Shown here: positions 48,190 through 61,269 of the stretch, piece by piece
Layout: each line of letters opens with the position of its first letter
Numbering within the stretch: position 1 is the stretch's first letter
Assembly: GCA_026214975.1 (NCBI GenBank)
Contig: CM047815.1
Coordinates: 76,847,299 to 76,911,298, forward strand
Length of the DNA: 64,000 nt
Origin: Gentiana macrophylla
Lineage: Eukaryota > Streptophyta > Magnoliopsida > Gentianales > Gentianaceae
Direction: 5' to 3'
Translations under genes and position numbers: made by a program
The notes under the pieces: model-generated
What the model saw: the letters and a program-made list of their open reading frames with translations, nothing else
Told to the model about the DNA's origin: nothing
Database searches by the model: none

Positions 48190-51100
48190 CAATATAACAT
48201 AAATCGGGGGATTTATACCCCCACACTTCCGGCGGAACCCTGGCCATATGCATGTCGTCCCCCCGAGGGGCTTGGTGCTATCTTTTAGGGCCAATTAAAG
48301 GGTGGATTACGGCTGCCCTGGTGCCCTGCTGACGTCACCAAAACCAGACCTTAGAAACGGCGTCAAGAAAGGGACAGACCTTTTCTAGGTTAGACGGATC
48401 CTAACCGGCGATGTACCGGGTCAAATTGTAGTGATAAAGTGGTGAGTCGGTGTCGAATCCTCGTGGAAAAAAATGGTAATTCTTTTAAGTGTGGTTAAAC
48501 ACCAAAGAGCTGCTATTAACTCGATCTAAACCGCAATTTTATAACACAGATTACTACTACTCTAACCAACATAAAATAAATGCGTAATTTAAAAGTTATT
48601 CTAATATAATGTATATATATATATAAATATATAGATACCAATATATAGTTTATAAATTAGACTAGCCAAAGTATATATAATCGATTTATAGGATCTTTTC
48701 AATTAATGGAATGTGTTCGATCTTCCTTTTTAGGTCCAATTGAGCAAATGAAACGGTGTACTCCTAATGTCAACAACTCCTCCTCACACGGCGTATGAAA
48801 TTGTCATATGTCAAAAGTCATCACCCAATGTCCACAACCGCCCCATGCTAAACTTAGTTAGTCAAAAGCAATTGCAGTACAAATCTACCCCGGATAAAAG
48901 AGGTGATTCCATTTGTCAGATGGCCGATGTTATTCAAGAGGCTCCGGTTGTCAAGCGGATCGATTTAATACAAACGGTGTAGTTTCAATTAAACTGTGAT
49001 TTTAACATTATTAAGATCTCGAGTACAAATTTTAATAAGATTTATCTTTCCAGGACAAATCTGCCCCCGGGTAGGAAATAGGATTCCGTTAATCAGACGG
49101 CCATTTTTACCCTCCGGTTTTTCTATTTTTACTCATATCCTGGACTTCTCTGGTCGTTTCATCATCAGTTATATGTGGTATTCATCATGATTGATTACTT
49201 CATTCCGAATATATTATCGTTACGTAGCGAAATAGAAAAAGATTCATTTTAACTCAATTTTAGTCAATTTTATTTTAACAGCATTCCATTACCGAAAAGA
49301 TCGAAATAATACGATTACATAACTTTGGCTAGTTATTAGATATAGCCTAATAACATTATAAAAACTAAAAAGAAGAAAATAACAAACATAATTATTATAG
49401 AAATTACCCGATTACAACTGTTGACTCAGAAATCGTCTTTTTTCCGGACATTACAACGATTTCAAGAACAACACGAACTTTCGAGAATTTCCGAGCATTA
49501 CTACGATACTACTACTACTAATTTATTTTGGCATAAGGCCTATTTACAAACTAAAGAAAAGAAAAGAAAAAGAGAAAGAGAGGAGAGAATATATATAGAA
49601 TATTGTATATATATATTGGTACACTGAAAGTGAGCTCGATCTCTCTATTTATAGAAATAGATCCTTCCCGGACCGGTCCTCGAAAATCTGCGGATCGGTC
49701 CGGTGTAATGATGACAATCATTACAGCTTAGTTATCAGCATGTGCAAGCATGTTACTCCCTAATCATCACTTGTCTTTGTGTTGTAATTATATATAATTA
49801 TATATAATTACACACTAACTTCTAAAAATCGTAAATTTGAATTCTTGATATCGAAATGACATAATCGAACTTCATTGAAAAGCTCGTTGAATTCTCTACA
49901 ACTTTTATCAAGATCACTTCTTGAAAAACGTATTCTCGATGAGCCATTTGTATTATACGTCCTTTTCGAGATTCGAAACAATTATTCCTTGATCATTTAT
50001 ATCGGTGACGCTTTATAACTCCTTCCAACAACTTGAATTGACTTCAAAAAGTGTACGTACTTCCGATTTTTGGTTCATCTTAGTATTCTCAGAATGAAAT
50101 AAACACACAATACCCGTGTAAAATAGACACAATATTCCGGTCACTAAAACCGGTACAAAAACTACAACTTTTTACTATAAATACTAACTTTTACTACTAA
50201 CTATACCAAACTATAAAGATTAATATTTTATACTAATTATATCATAATTTCATATATTTTATATAGAATTTGTCGATAAAACATAATAAAATCACGTAAA
50301 TTCAATCATATAAAAATAATACATCAAATTACTCCCCACTTAGCTTTTGATCGTCCTCGAGCAAAAATAAGCGGTAATATATAAATAACAGATAATATAA
50401 TTGATCAGATTAAAATTTCAAAAGTAATATATATCGTCAATATTACAAACATATAATTTATAAATTTTATAGAAATTTAAGAAAGAAAGATTATATAACT
50501 TAAATGAATTAAGTATCAAATATGAATTAGATGGAAACATGCATGCAATAATTCAGAAATATAAATAAAATATTAGAAATACTTTCTATCTCGATTATTA
50601 CGAATTTCTGGAATCATTAACTAAGTCAGATAGAAGACACATTGGCTTAATATATTAGGATAGGACATTAGTTAATCGAAAAGATAGAAAAGGAAATCAA
50701 AAAGAGAAAGATGCAAGTCGTACGTACCTACGTCTTCACATTCTTGATCAAAAGCATTCGATTAGTAACATCCTTTTATTCCAACTATTTTTCAGATTTT
50801 CTCTCTTCTCTTTTTTTATTTTTTATTTTTTTTATATTAATATTAATATTAAGAACTAAAGCGTGAGTGTGTGTAGAAAATCAAACTTACAAGCATTGCT
50901 TCATCAAGATTGATCGGAGTACTACTCTTTCGATCTAAAATTACGAGTCCGGTTTCCTTAAACCCGTAATTATTCTTGAGATCTTATGATTCAATTTTTA
51001 TCGAGAGCTTTATACCTCATGTAGTGATATAGGGCGTTTCTAGATAACACCCTACTTTGCACTCAAATCATTGGTAGCTACTACTACGATATATTTTATT

Positions 51101-52150
51101 TTTATATTGTCGATCAAAGATAGGGAAGATACCTGATATTTGATTAATTCTGTGTAAAAATGGTGCTTTGTTCCTAATATAAATTTTTCATAGGGCACTA
51201 ACATATCTGAACTCATTCCAATCTCAGCATATACCATTTTTCTCAACTCTTAACTCTTTTTGTCATCATCTCTCTCATGTAAGTGCGTACAAACTCGAAG
51301 GATGCAAAGAAATGTAGACCAAAACAAGCTAAGGGTCGGAAATTTCTAGTTAATCAAAATGGCTAAATTCGAGTGAGGTCTTGATCACTCTTTAAAAAAG
51401 TGAGGTGGGGTCAAAAATTGGAAATTTTATTCGGGTAGCTTATTTGGCTTATAGTTATATTTTGTGGTGCCAAAAATCATCATTCTAATTTTGATTCCAA
51501 ATTCATAATTTATCTTAAAAAGAAAATTATCTAAAAATTTATTTATAAATTTAAAAATTACTTGAATAATTCCATAAAAGAAATATTTGACAAAAATTAT
51601 TTAGTTATACATACTCAAAATCTTAAAAATCTTATAAAAGATATAAAACATATTCATTATATATCTAATATATTTTACTAAATCAAAAATTAATCTTCTC
51701 AAATTATATCATTTTTATTCATATATTAACCAACTTAAATTATTCAAGAAAAAATTAAAACTAAGAAATAAGTAATTAAAGTACTAATTTATATGAAAAA
51801 GAGGTTATATTTTATAATTTTTTTTTTTTTTTTTTTTCGAAAATTTTAATGAAATTTTCAAACCTAACTCTACTCCCCACTTACGAAGTGGCATCGTCCC
51901 GATGTTCAATGAGTATGAAAAAGTAGGTTCGAAAATTAAATTAAAATTATAGATGATCGTTATAATTATCGATAATCTGGCGTATATTAAAAAAACAAAC
52001 AACATATATATTAAACAAAAAGAAACTATTACACACTAAGAAATTCAAAATAACACAAACTTACTAACTAACTTACTAACCTTAATCAACTCTAACTTAT
52101 TAAAGCAAACCAAACTTAAACTAAATTAAATAAAACCACTAACAACTATC
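48190..52150. other. LTR-like or internal non-coding retroelement DNA
   Basis: No coding region. 48190-48360 is GC-rich, with CCCCCGAGGGGCTTGG and a TGACGTCA-containing end. 48430-48470 has GGTGAGTCGGTGTCGAATCC, resembling 61325-61370 (GGAGTCGGTCACAGGG) in other LTR-like DNA. 49668-49720 has a GGACCGGTCC motif. 50200-52100 is very AT-rich with poly(T). I read it as the 3' end and LTR region of the Athila-like element on its right, but I could not fix the LTR ends. Confidence 0.4.
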
Positions 52151-52997
52151 TCAAATAGTTGACGAACAACCCGGATTTTCCACTGGTAGCAATCCTCTAC
52201 GATGATCACGAGACGGATATATCTCGTCAGAGGTAAGTTCAGGGACTTCATTCAAATGAACACACAATCTTGAAATCAACCAGGCAAAAGGCATCGGCCT
52301 TCCATCATTATATCGCTTCATCGCAAAGTTTCTTTGCCGTCTTAAAAATCAAAATTCCCCAATCCACATGAGCTCCGCTTATCAACGCAAACAACAAAAG
52401 TATCTCACTATCACTAACCCACGCAAAGTCACTAGTCGGATAGACTCGCGAGTTAATGAAGCGTTTCCATGCTCTCAGATGAGCAGGTAGAGCGGAAGTG
52501 GTAGAATCATAATTTTGATCGAACTCTGAAAACAAATACGGAAAAGCTTCCGTGACATAGTTAACAACGTGACAAGAGTTCTCTAATGTCCATTGATATT
52601 CATAATGAAGATTATGGATTTGATTGAAAATCGGTATTTCGTAGATATGATTTATAATATGAGGTGACAGGTGAATAAGTGTACCACGAACAGATATAAG
52701 CTGTGACGGATCTACCGTAGTAACAGTAGAAAGAGCTGAATAAAATTCCCTAACAATAGAAACATTAATTCTTCCTCGAGGATGCTTAACAAATTTTCTC
52801 CATCCTTGATTCTGAATTAAATCCCTTCCGAACTGATCAATTTTTTCAAAATTGATACCCCTTTCTACCAATATTGGAGAATTTGCAAACCTCGCATTCA
52901 CCAACAAATTAACATTTGAAGCGCTAGATTCCGGGACAAAAACATCTATTGCCTCCGGATCGTATGAATTAACTGATGGTGATGATCGGTTTGACAT
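52151..52997 (-). CDS. Retroelement ORF: PF20167-like transposon protein
   Basis: The chosen start is MSNRSSPSVNSYDPEAIDVF at 52997, because the 47 codons upstream look like leader. The body has the family order NARFANSPILVERGINFEKI, QGWRKFVKHP, VSIVREFYSAL, LISVRGTLIHLSPHIINHIY, HLRAWKRFINSRVYP, and LFALISGAHVDWGILIF. One frame slip near 52310 leads into NDGRPMPFAWLISRLC and an end near 52151. It is nearly intact. Relatives are common in Athila/Tat-type retroelements and, in this window, inside the MULE. Function is unknown. Confidence 0.65.
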
Positions 52998-53569
52998 TTT
53001 AGTTGAAACAGATGAAAACAATTTAACAGATAGAAAGGTGAAAGTAACTGAGTGAATTTGCATGTTTTTCACTCTCAGCTGGCTTTCCTTAAATGGACAA
53101 AATTGAGAGTGTACGTGTCTGCATATTAACACTCTCAATCATGACTAAGCAATTTAACTCCCGGATCGATCCTGAAAATGACCGGACCGGTCCGGCTTTA
53201 AGATATTTTTACCGTGTGAAGGTTGTAAAATTCAAGTTCTCTTTGTTTATCTTTAATAGGCTCATGGCTATTAGAGTTTAAAATAAAACATATCTAAATG
53301 ATACGGATAAACGATACATGAATTATATTTTAAAAACGACATACGAAAATATTTTTTTTTCTTAAATTTTTGATAACATATTTAAATACTATTAAAAGTG
53401 ATTAATTTTACTACTACGACATAAAATGATTATGAAAACGACAAACTATTAGATTAGCAAACTTAGTATTTAAAATGCAGAAAATAAAATAAACAGATAG
53501 AAAATGTTTAAAACTAACAAAGTTGTACGAAATCAAATAATGTCAACATCATCATCCTCAGCTGGATAA

Positions 53570-55140
53570 ACTGGATCATTCAAACTTGGAACCGATGACG
53601 TAATCGGGTGTGGAAACGTAGTAAGTGGTCCGAATCGAATCGCCGAGACCCATCGAACTCATATTCGGCTCGTCATCCTTGCAAAATCCGAAAATCCTCC
53701 CGAAATAGATGTAACAAAGACTCGAGAACTCAGTATAAAAGACACCACGACCACTAGATCGGCTTCCAAAGGGATTTGGCATATGATGAAAGCTCGAGAT
53801 GGTGGAATAGGTGCTATCCATTACAGTAACGTATATGGGTTAGATTGACGGGCGGATAGGCGCTTTTATCGAAAGAAGGATCAAGATGCATCCGCTCATG
53901 TCTCAACATCCTCTACGTAAATCATCACTCCACGCCTACTCGCTTTCAAAGAAACAAAGCCATATTAGCCTCGCCCTCGGCGACATCGACACTAAGGATT
54001 GAAACATATCGTATGTAATGGTGTTTGAAAAAGAAGACCTGCTGCGATCGTAAAAAGATGAAATGTTGGCTCGGTGGAATCGGTGGAGGTGCACTACGAT
54101 AACTATCGAGTCTATCGAACCCTCTGGAGACCTCTCCATCGGACTAGGGCCTATCGTGACTCATCTCGCCATAGTTAACTTATCGTTAGATAGGAAAGGA
54201 ACTCCCGATCTACGACATAAATCGAAATAAAGCCAGGAAAGTACATGTGACTCCTCGCCTTGGCAAGAACAATAAACTCGAAAACCCTTCTATACATGAT
54301 CTTCCCACATCCACCTTAACATCATGAATCATCGCCCAAGTAATGCATAAATCTTCTTTACCAAAGGCGGTGTGTTTGGTAGTGGATAGAGTATGGCTCA
54401 AAAATCTTTTGATTGCCCTCGGATCTCTAAAACATTTCCCATAATTAAATCATTATCCACCCACTCTGCTGTGAGCATCAAACTCCCTCTGAGCTCTAGA
54501 GGCAATCTGCTCATACATAGCGGATCATCTAATCTATAAACAACTTATAATCTTCTTCATCTGGAAAAACTTCTACCCCTAAAACAAAGATTAATAAGTT
54601 CCGACTAAAAGAAACATGTCTAGACCTAAGGGGAATAGACTTCATCATACTACCCTCAAGTGGGTGTCAAAGTAGATGAATCGCATAAAACTCTACGCCA
54701 CTAAGGTAGTATTGATCTCTCTGTCCTCCTCGAAATGCAAAATCCAACCATTGGCGCCTCTTAAAAATACGCCTAACCTCCTCTCCTAAGTCATCAAAAT
54801 CTAAGCCTCTTTCCAACACAACTCCACATTTACTATAGATATTCTTATAAGCATTCTTAGCTTGAGGTGAAGTCATGTGAGCAAAGAAACTAATGATTCT
54901 TCTTCCGGTGTTAATTCTTTCGGACCTCACATTGGTACTTCTATGGAATATTAGGCTTTCGTTTCTTAGAGATTTTTCGACTAGATGAGGCCATTCTACG
55001 AATTTTGGAATAATAAAACAAAAACACAAACAAAAACAACACAAATAAAATGTCACAACACACTTAAAAATCAAAATAGTTGAAAATAATCTAAAATTAT
55101 AAAGATTATGAAATTGATAACGAGTAAACAAATTATACCT
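53570..55140 (-). pseudogene. Second PF20167-like retroelement ORF, degraded
   Basis: The reverse strand shows MTSPQAKNAYKNIYSKCGVV, LERGLDFDDLGEEVRRIF, RRQWLDF and GVEFYAIHLL, paralogous to the start of the ORF at 52151-52997. After 54667 it breaks into frameshifted pieces, including VFEFIVLAKARSHMYFPGFI near 54270, and ends near 53576 in an acidic or serine-rich tail. It lies 0.6 kb upstream of the better preserved copy on the same strand. Confidence 0.5.
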
Positions 55141-55451
55141 TATAATGAACAAAACGGTGAAAAGTGGCGGAAAAAGTCGTATAAGCCACCGGGATGAAAT
55201 GGAGCTTGTGTTCGATCTTTTTCAAATTTTTCACTTGTGTTGAAGAGGAGAGTAAAGGAGGAAGAATGTATGTAATGGTTTAGTTTAATTTGTATTTTGA
55301 AGAGAAAAGAAAATTTTTGGGGTGGAGATGATGGTGCTGCGTCTTTGTTGAAGAAAAGAGGAGAAATGAAGAAGAAGAAAAGATCCGTCCTTTTAGGTTA
55401 ACTTTCGAATCCGACCCGGTCCTGATAAGGGCGGATCGGTCCGTGTAATTT

Positions 55452-55459
<8 letters not shown>

Positions 55460-55490
<31 letters not shown>
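55460..55490. repeat. Poly(T) tract
   Basis: A run of more than 35 T (poly(A) on the reverse strand) beside very AT-rich DNA (55490-55740) between Athila pol and the upstream end of the PF20167-like ORF. No gene from 55150 to 56270. Confidence 0.8.
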
Positions 55491-55495
<5 letters not shown>

Positions 55496-56269
55496 TATAA
55501 AACTCAATAAAAACTTTATAATAAAATTTATAAATTTTATAACAATTTCTCAAAATTTATAAAATCTTTATAAAACTTATTTAAAAGTTTATAAAATTCA
55601 ATAAATTTATATTAATTTTTATAAAATATCTAAAAACTTAAAACTTTTATAAAACTTTTATAAAACTCCTTAATTTTATAAAGATCCAATTTTATAAAAT
55701 TTTCAAAGTTATGCAAAAATTTTATAAAACTAAAAACAATAAAAAGACTTGAACTTACGGGTTTCTAATTCTTCAATTTCTATAAACTCCAGATTTCTAA
55801 CATACCGCTCAAGCAAACTATATCCTAGAAATGTAGCGTTTGAATTAAGTCTTGGAAGTCCATCGAGATTTTCGGTTAACCACCTAATCGTTCCTTCTTA
55901 ATTACATTCAAACACTCATTCCGAGATTGAGTTATATTTTTCCCACATTGCCCATTGTGTTCAATCTTTCCACAGACTGCACTTCCTTAAAAACTTAGCC
56001 CTTCTCTTTATCGAGCTTCTCGACGTCACTCATTACAAACTTCTTTCAATTTTTTCTCTCAACAATTGCTTGTTCTTTTCAAAAACTAAGGCTTCTATAG
56101 TAAAGCGATATCTCTATTAAAACCAAACTTCAAAAGCAAAACAAAAACTCCTAATCTATCTAAAAAAGACATCCAGTTCTTTTACGTCTATCCGGTAAAA
56201 GACGAAAGAAAAAAAAAACGACATATAAAAGTAAAAGATAAAACCTGGTAATTTGATACTTTCGGCTTT

Positions 56270-57920
56270 TCGAGTAATCGCTTTTATTCTTTCGGAGGGT
56301 CGATCGACAACATCACTTCATTTATGAGAGAGACTTCTTCACCTTCCGTAAATAGCTTCACCACTGTGACCATTGGCTATAAAAGTTGTATTCCATCAGC
56401 TTAGTTCAATGACTCCAGTTTATAAACTCGTGTTACTTTAAATGGTCCCGTCCCATCTTGATTTAAGCTTTCCTCGAAACAACTTTAAACGTGAATTGTA
56501 CAATAACACTCATCACCTACATGGAACTCACGACTATATATTCTCTTATCATGGAAGGATTTCGTGCGTTCCTTGTAGATTCGAGCATTTTCATATGAAT
56601 CAAGGCGAAATTCTTCTAATTCTGTTAACTGAAGTAGTCTATGATCACCGGCTTGACCTTAGGATCGAAATTTAAAAATCTAATAGCCTTAATGCTCGGT
56701 GTTCTAACTCTCTTGGAGATGACAAGATTTACTAAAGACTAATTTGTAGGAGAAACAACCAATTGGAGTTTTAAAAGGCATTACGTATGCCCATAACGCA
56801 TCATCTAGTCTAATCGCCGCTTTTTACGGTTTGAATCCACTGTTTTTTCTATGATTCTTTTAATCTCTCTATTCGACACCTACTGCGACCACCGTTTTCT
56901 GGATGATAAGGCGCTCCTAACTTATGCGTTACACCATATTTTCAATTAACTTAGTAAATGGTCGATTGCAAAAGGTGTGAACCTCTATCACTAATGATCG
57001 CCTCGAATGCCATATCTAGTGAATATGTTCTTTTTAAGGAATCGTATGACAACCTTGGTATCATTAGTAGGAAGAGCTTCAACTTTTACCATTTCGAAAC
57101 ATAATCTACCATTACAAGAATAAATCTTTTTCCAAACGATATAGGAAAGGTCCCATGAAATCTATACCCCAAACATCAAATAACTCACATTCTAAAATAG
57201 GTTGCATAGGCATTTCATGTTTTTTCGATATATTTCCCATTTTTGACATGATTCACAAGATTTAACATATGTATACGCATCTTTATAAAGTGTAGGCCAA
57301 TAAAAACCACATTGCAAGACTTTAAAGCGCTTTTCCAACCTCCATGATGACCTCCTCGCCTCACGATCATGACAAAACGATAAAACACTTAAAATTTCAT
57401 TATCGTGCACACATTTTCGATTATTCCATCCTAACATTTACGGAAAAGATCCGGTTCCTCCCAAGAATAAAATTTTAAGTCATAAAAGAACTTCTTTTTC
57501 ATTGCCAAGTCCAATGAGACGGAATGTAATCACGAGGTTAAGTAGTTAATGATATCTCCAAACCAAGGTGAATTTTCCTTAGAAGGAATTCTTTTCTTTA
57601 ATAACCGCATGGTTGAAGGCATATCGATTCTAAACAGCTTGTTCATCAGAAATGAATCCTTAATTTCATTTCCTATTTCTTCCTCGCTTCCATTCTACTT
57701 AGATGATCCAAGCTACTACATTCTCACTTCCTTTTTATCTTTAATCTCAATATCAAATTCTTGAAGTAGGAGAATCCATCTAAGAAGACGTGGTTTCGTG
57801 ATCTTTCTTACTCAGAAATATTTCAATGCCGAATGGTCTCAGTATAAACTATTACCTTAGAGCCAACAATATACGATCTAAACTTATCTAAGGCAAAAAT
57901 CACACCAACAGCTTCTTTTC
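56270..57920 (-). pseudogene. Athila-like gypsy pol: RNase H and integrase
   Basis: Reading on the reverse strand from the N gap, an RNase H part has a DKFRSYIVGSKVIVYT block (about 57830-57900). An integrase zinc-binding region follows with [20 protein letters not shown] (57437-57192). The integrase core has IISDRGSHFCNRPFTKL near 56990, then RLLQLTELEEFRLDSYENAR near 56600. These blocks are characteristic of Athila. Reverse transcriptase, protease and gag would lie beyond the gap. Many frameshifts and stops make it non-functional. The two PF20167-like ORFs lie downstream on the same strand, where Athila elements carry their third, 'env-like' region. Confidence 0.7.
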
Positions 57921-58020
57921 NNNNNNNNNNNNNNNNNNNNNNNNNNNNNNNNNNNNNNNNNNNNNNNNNNNNNNNNNNNNNNNNNNNNNNNNNNNNNNNN
58001 NNNNNNNNNNNNNNNNNNNN
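57921..58020. other. Assembly gap of 100 N
   Basis: Exactly 100 N, a conventional scaffolding spacer of unknown true size. A reverse-strand Athila element ends at its left and a forward-strand Tat element begins at its right. The two flanks may not be adjacent in the genome. Confidence 0.98.
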
Positions 58021-61000
58021 GGGTTTAAGATACCGAAAAATAGAACCTTATGATGGCACCACCGACACGGAGGACCATCTCCATGTATCTATCGCAAATG
58101 ACGTTGGATGGAGCACTGACGCAATGCGTTGTCGGGCATTCGAGACGCTACTTGTAGGTCGAGCGAGAGAATGGTTTACTGGCTATAACCAGGGTCGATC
58201 TCCGGTTACGCCATGCTCGCTGAAAGTTCCGAGATGCGTTTATAGTCAACAAGAAGTTTCATCTGAGTGCCACGCACCTCATGAACGTGAAGGCAACAAA
58301 AAAGATGAGACAGTGATGGAATATTTGAAGAGGTTTAATCTCGAGGCCATGCGAGTCAGGGCGCGAGATGACCGACTTACGATCACGTCATTCGTTAGGG
58401 GGTGCGCGTAACACTAAGTTATACATGAAGTTGGCGAGAGACGTCCCCATACCATGGACCGAATGTGTCAATGTAGTGCATCGATTCTCGCAAGGGAAGA
58501 GGCGGCGCACGGCACACCCAATCTGGACCGATGGAATCCAAGAAAGACACCGAGGTCCGAGCAGGAATCACCAAGAGGCGGGATGCCGAGTAAGACATCG
58601 ATTTGGGACCGTATCGACACGTCCACCTCGCACCGTGGGGCAGAAGGGACCTCACGTGATAAGGACTTTATCCCGCTCAATCGACCTCGATCCGAGGTGT
58701 TGTCGATTATGCTCTCAAAAATTTTAGCGAAGAAACCGCCACCGTTGAAGAAACCTCGAGAAAAGAGGAATGCAAACAAATCCGTGATTTTCACGAGGAC
58801 ATAGGTCATACAAACCGAGGATTGTATCGACTGAAGAGAGATATCGACGTTTGCATTCGGGAAGAAAAGCTAGACGGTTGTTGACAGATCTCGGTATGAT
58901 GGGCCCGGAGGCGTGGGGGAATTTAAGAGAAAAACTCCGATCAAGACAGAACCGAGGTCCGAGATGCCCAGAGACGAAGGGATCGGTCACCTCGGAGGAA
59001 TCGATCCCGGGTCGAAGGAAACAACAGAGAAAATTTTGGTCGAGATAGGTATGAAGATAATCGACCGATTAACTATGTCAACACAATCTTTGGTCCTGGT
59101 GAGAGTGATAAAGACCCGGACCGAAGAAGCCGACTTGTAGCTCGAGAGCGCAAAGCGGCTTTCGAGTTCACGGCGAAGTCGGATACGGCCCTCGAGATGA
59201 TATCCCCAAGTCGAGTCATAGCGGGCGGTTAGTTATTGAGGCGATTATTAGCGAGCCGTGTATCGAGTGCAGCCAGACGATAACGGGAGTGCGATGAATA
59301 TCATATATCACTCGGCGTTCCAAGCGATGAAGTTGAAAGAGAAGGATCTAGCCCCATAGCTTCTCCACTGTTTGGATTCACGGACAAGCAAATCCATCCC
59401 ATGGGCTCGATAAAGTTACTCACGACGACGATTGGTGATGGCGAGAAAGGAAGGACACTTGAATTAAGTTATGTGGTGGTCAAGGCTCCTTCCGCCTATA
59501 ATGTTATCCTAGGGCGACTGCACTCTTCGACTGCGTGCTATCATATCGACTTTTCATAATAAGTATGAAGTTTCCCACGAGAGCACGGTTCCCACGAAGT
59601 AAAAGAGACGTTGAAGTCGCTCGGAGTTGTAACTCTGTTGTCATGAATGGGAAGATGGCGGTTCAACAAGTTTTAGTCGAGAACCGATTCCAGAGGGAAG
59701 AAGAGGAGAAGAGTTGGGTCTCCAAAGGATCAGCGTCCGACTCCGACTGGAAGGAGAGCGATCGGTGTGTGCAAGTCGAATTTGGATCCCAGAGAAAGAA
59801 AAAACAACTCACCGGTTGAGCTTTTAATCGAGTTCAGGGACATCTTTGCCTGGAAAGCCACCGACATGCCGGGGCTGTCCACCGACATCGCGGTTCATAA
59901 GCTAGAAATTGACCAGGCTAAAAAGCCAGTCAAACAGAAGAAGAGAAGTTTTGCGTCGGATCGACTTGAGGCCATCGAGGCGGAAGTCGGCAAGCTACTA
60001 GCAGCCAAGATAGTAAAAGAGGTATTATACCCAGAATGGCTAGCTAACCCGGTTTTAGTCAAGAAGCCTGACGGTAGTTGGCGCATGTGTGTGGACTTTA
60101 CAGATTTGAACAAAGCATGCCCAAAAGACTCGTATCCGCTGCCCAAAATCGACAGGTTAGTAGATTCAACCATTGATTTTGAAGTTTTTGGTTTTTTAGA
60201 TGCATATAAAGGATACCACCAGATCTTAATGGATCCTCGAGATGCGGAAAAAACAGCGTTTATCACGGAATTCGGCACCTTCTGCTATGTGACCATGCCA
60301 TTCGGATTAAAGAATGCTGGGGCAACATACCAGAGGGCAGTCAACAAGATATTTACAAGACAAATTGGTAGATGTATGGAAGTTTATGTAGACGACTTAC
60401 TTATCAAGAGTCGATCTATAAGACAATACCTGGTCGATGCACGAGAGGTTTTTGAGGTATTGAGAGAAACACAGATGAGGCTAAACCGAAGAAGTGTACT
60501 TTTGGAGTCAGTCGGGTAAGTTCTTGGGCTACATGATTTGAAGGGCGGGATTCGAGCAAACCCGGATAAAATTGATACATTGAAGAGCATGCCCGCACTA
60601 CTGCGAAATATCAAGGAAGTACAAAGGCTCACGGGTCGAATGGCGGCTCTCAATGATTTCTATCGAAATCCGCGCAGCGCGCTTCTTTTTTAAGATACTC
60701 CGAAAGGCCAGTCCTTTTCATTGGGATGATGAATGTCAGACAGCCTTTGAAGAATTGAAAGCTTATTTATCAGAGTTACCTACCCTCACTTCTCCTCGAG
60801 AGGGGGAAAAGTTGTTGGTTTATTTGGCGGTGTGCGAGGAGGCAGTGAGTGCGGTCCTGGTTCGAGAAGGGGTACATGGCCAAGTGCCAATCTACTTTGT
60901 CAGCAAGGCTTTGCATGGCCCCGAGGTCCGAAACTCACCAGCCGAGAAGTTAGCATTATGTCTTGTTCATGCCTCGAGAAAGTTGAGGCCCTATTTTCAA

Positions 61001-61269
61001 GCTCATCCTATTGTGGTAGTCACTGACCAACCACTAAAGCAGATACTGGCAAAACCCGACACTTCAGGTCGACTGGCGAAATGGGTGATAGAAATGGCCC
61101 GATGATTTACATCGAGTTCTGCCTCGAGCTGCGATAAAAGCCGTGAGGCCTTGGCGATTTTTTTACGAAGGATCTCGGTCCAACTCGATCAGGAAAAGCG
61201 AAGTCCAGAAGAAAAATGGACTCTTCAAGTCGATGGAGCATTGAGTAAGGAGGGGGCTGGAGCAGGGCT
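58021..61269 (+). pseudogene. Tat-lineage gypsy gag-pol, truncated at both ends
   Basis: The forward strand starts in gag (IEPYDGTTDTEDHLHV near 58035, then FETLLVGRAREWF and VMEYLKRFNLEAMRV). A protease-like region follows at about 59280-59560 (NIIYHSAFQAMKL). The reverse transcriptase is at 59767-60519 (LVKKPDGSWRMCVDFTDLNK, MPFGLKNAGATYQRA, catalytic YVDD near 60390). RNase H is at 60640-61105 (FHWDDECQTAFEELKAYLSE, then LLVYLAVCEEAVSAVLVREG). A second, archaeal-type RNase H opens at WTLQVDGALSKEGAGAGLV, the Tat-lineage hallmark, and stops at the LTR-like junction. Gag and pol are split by several frameshifts. Confidence 0.8.
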
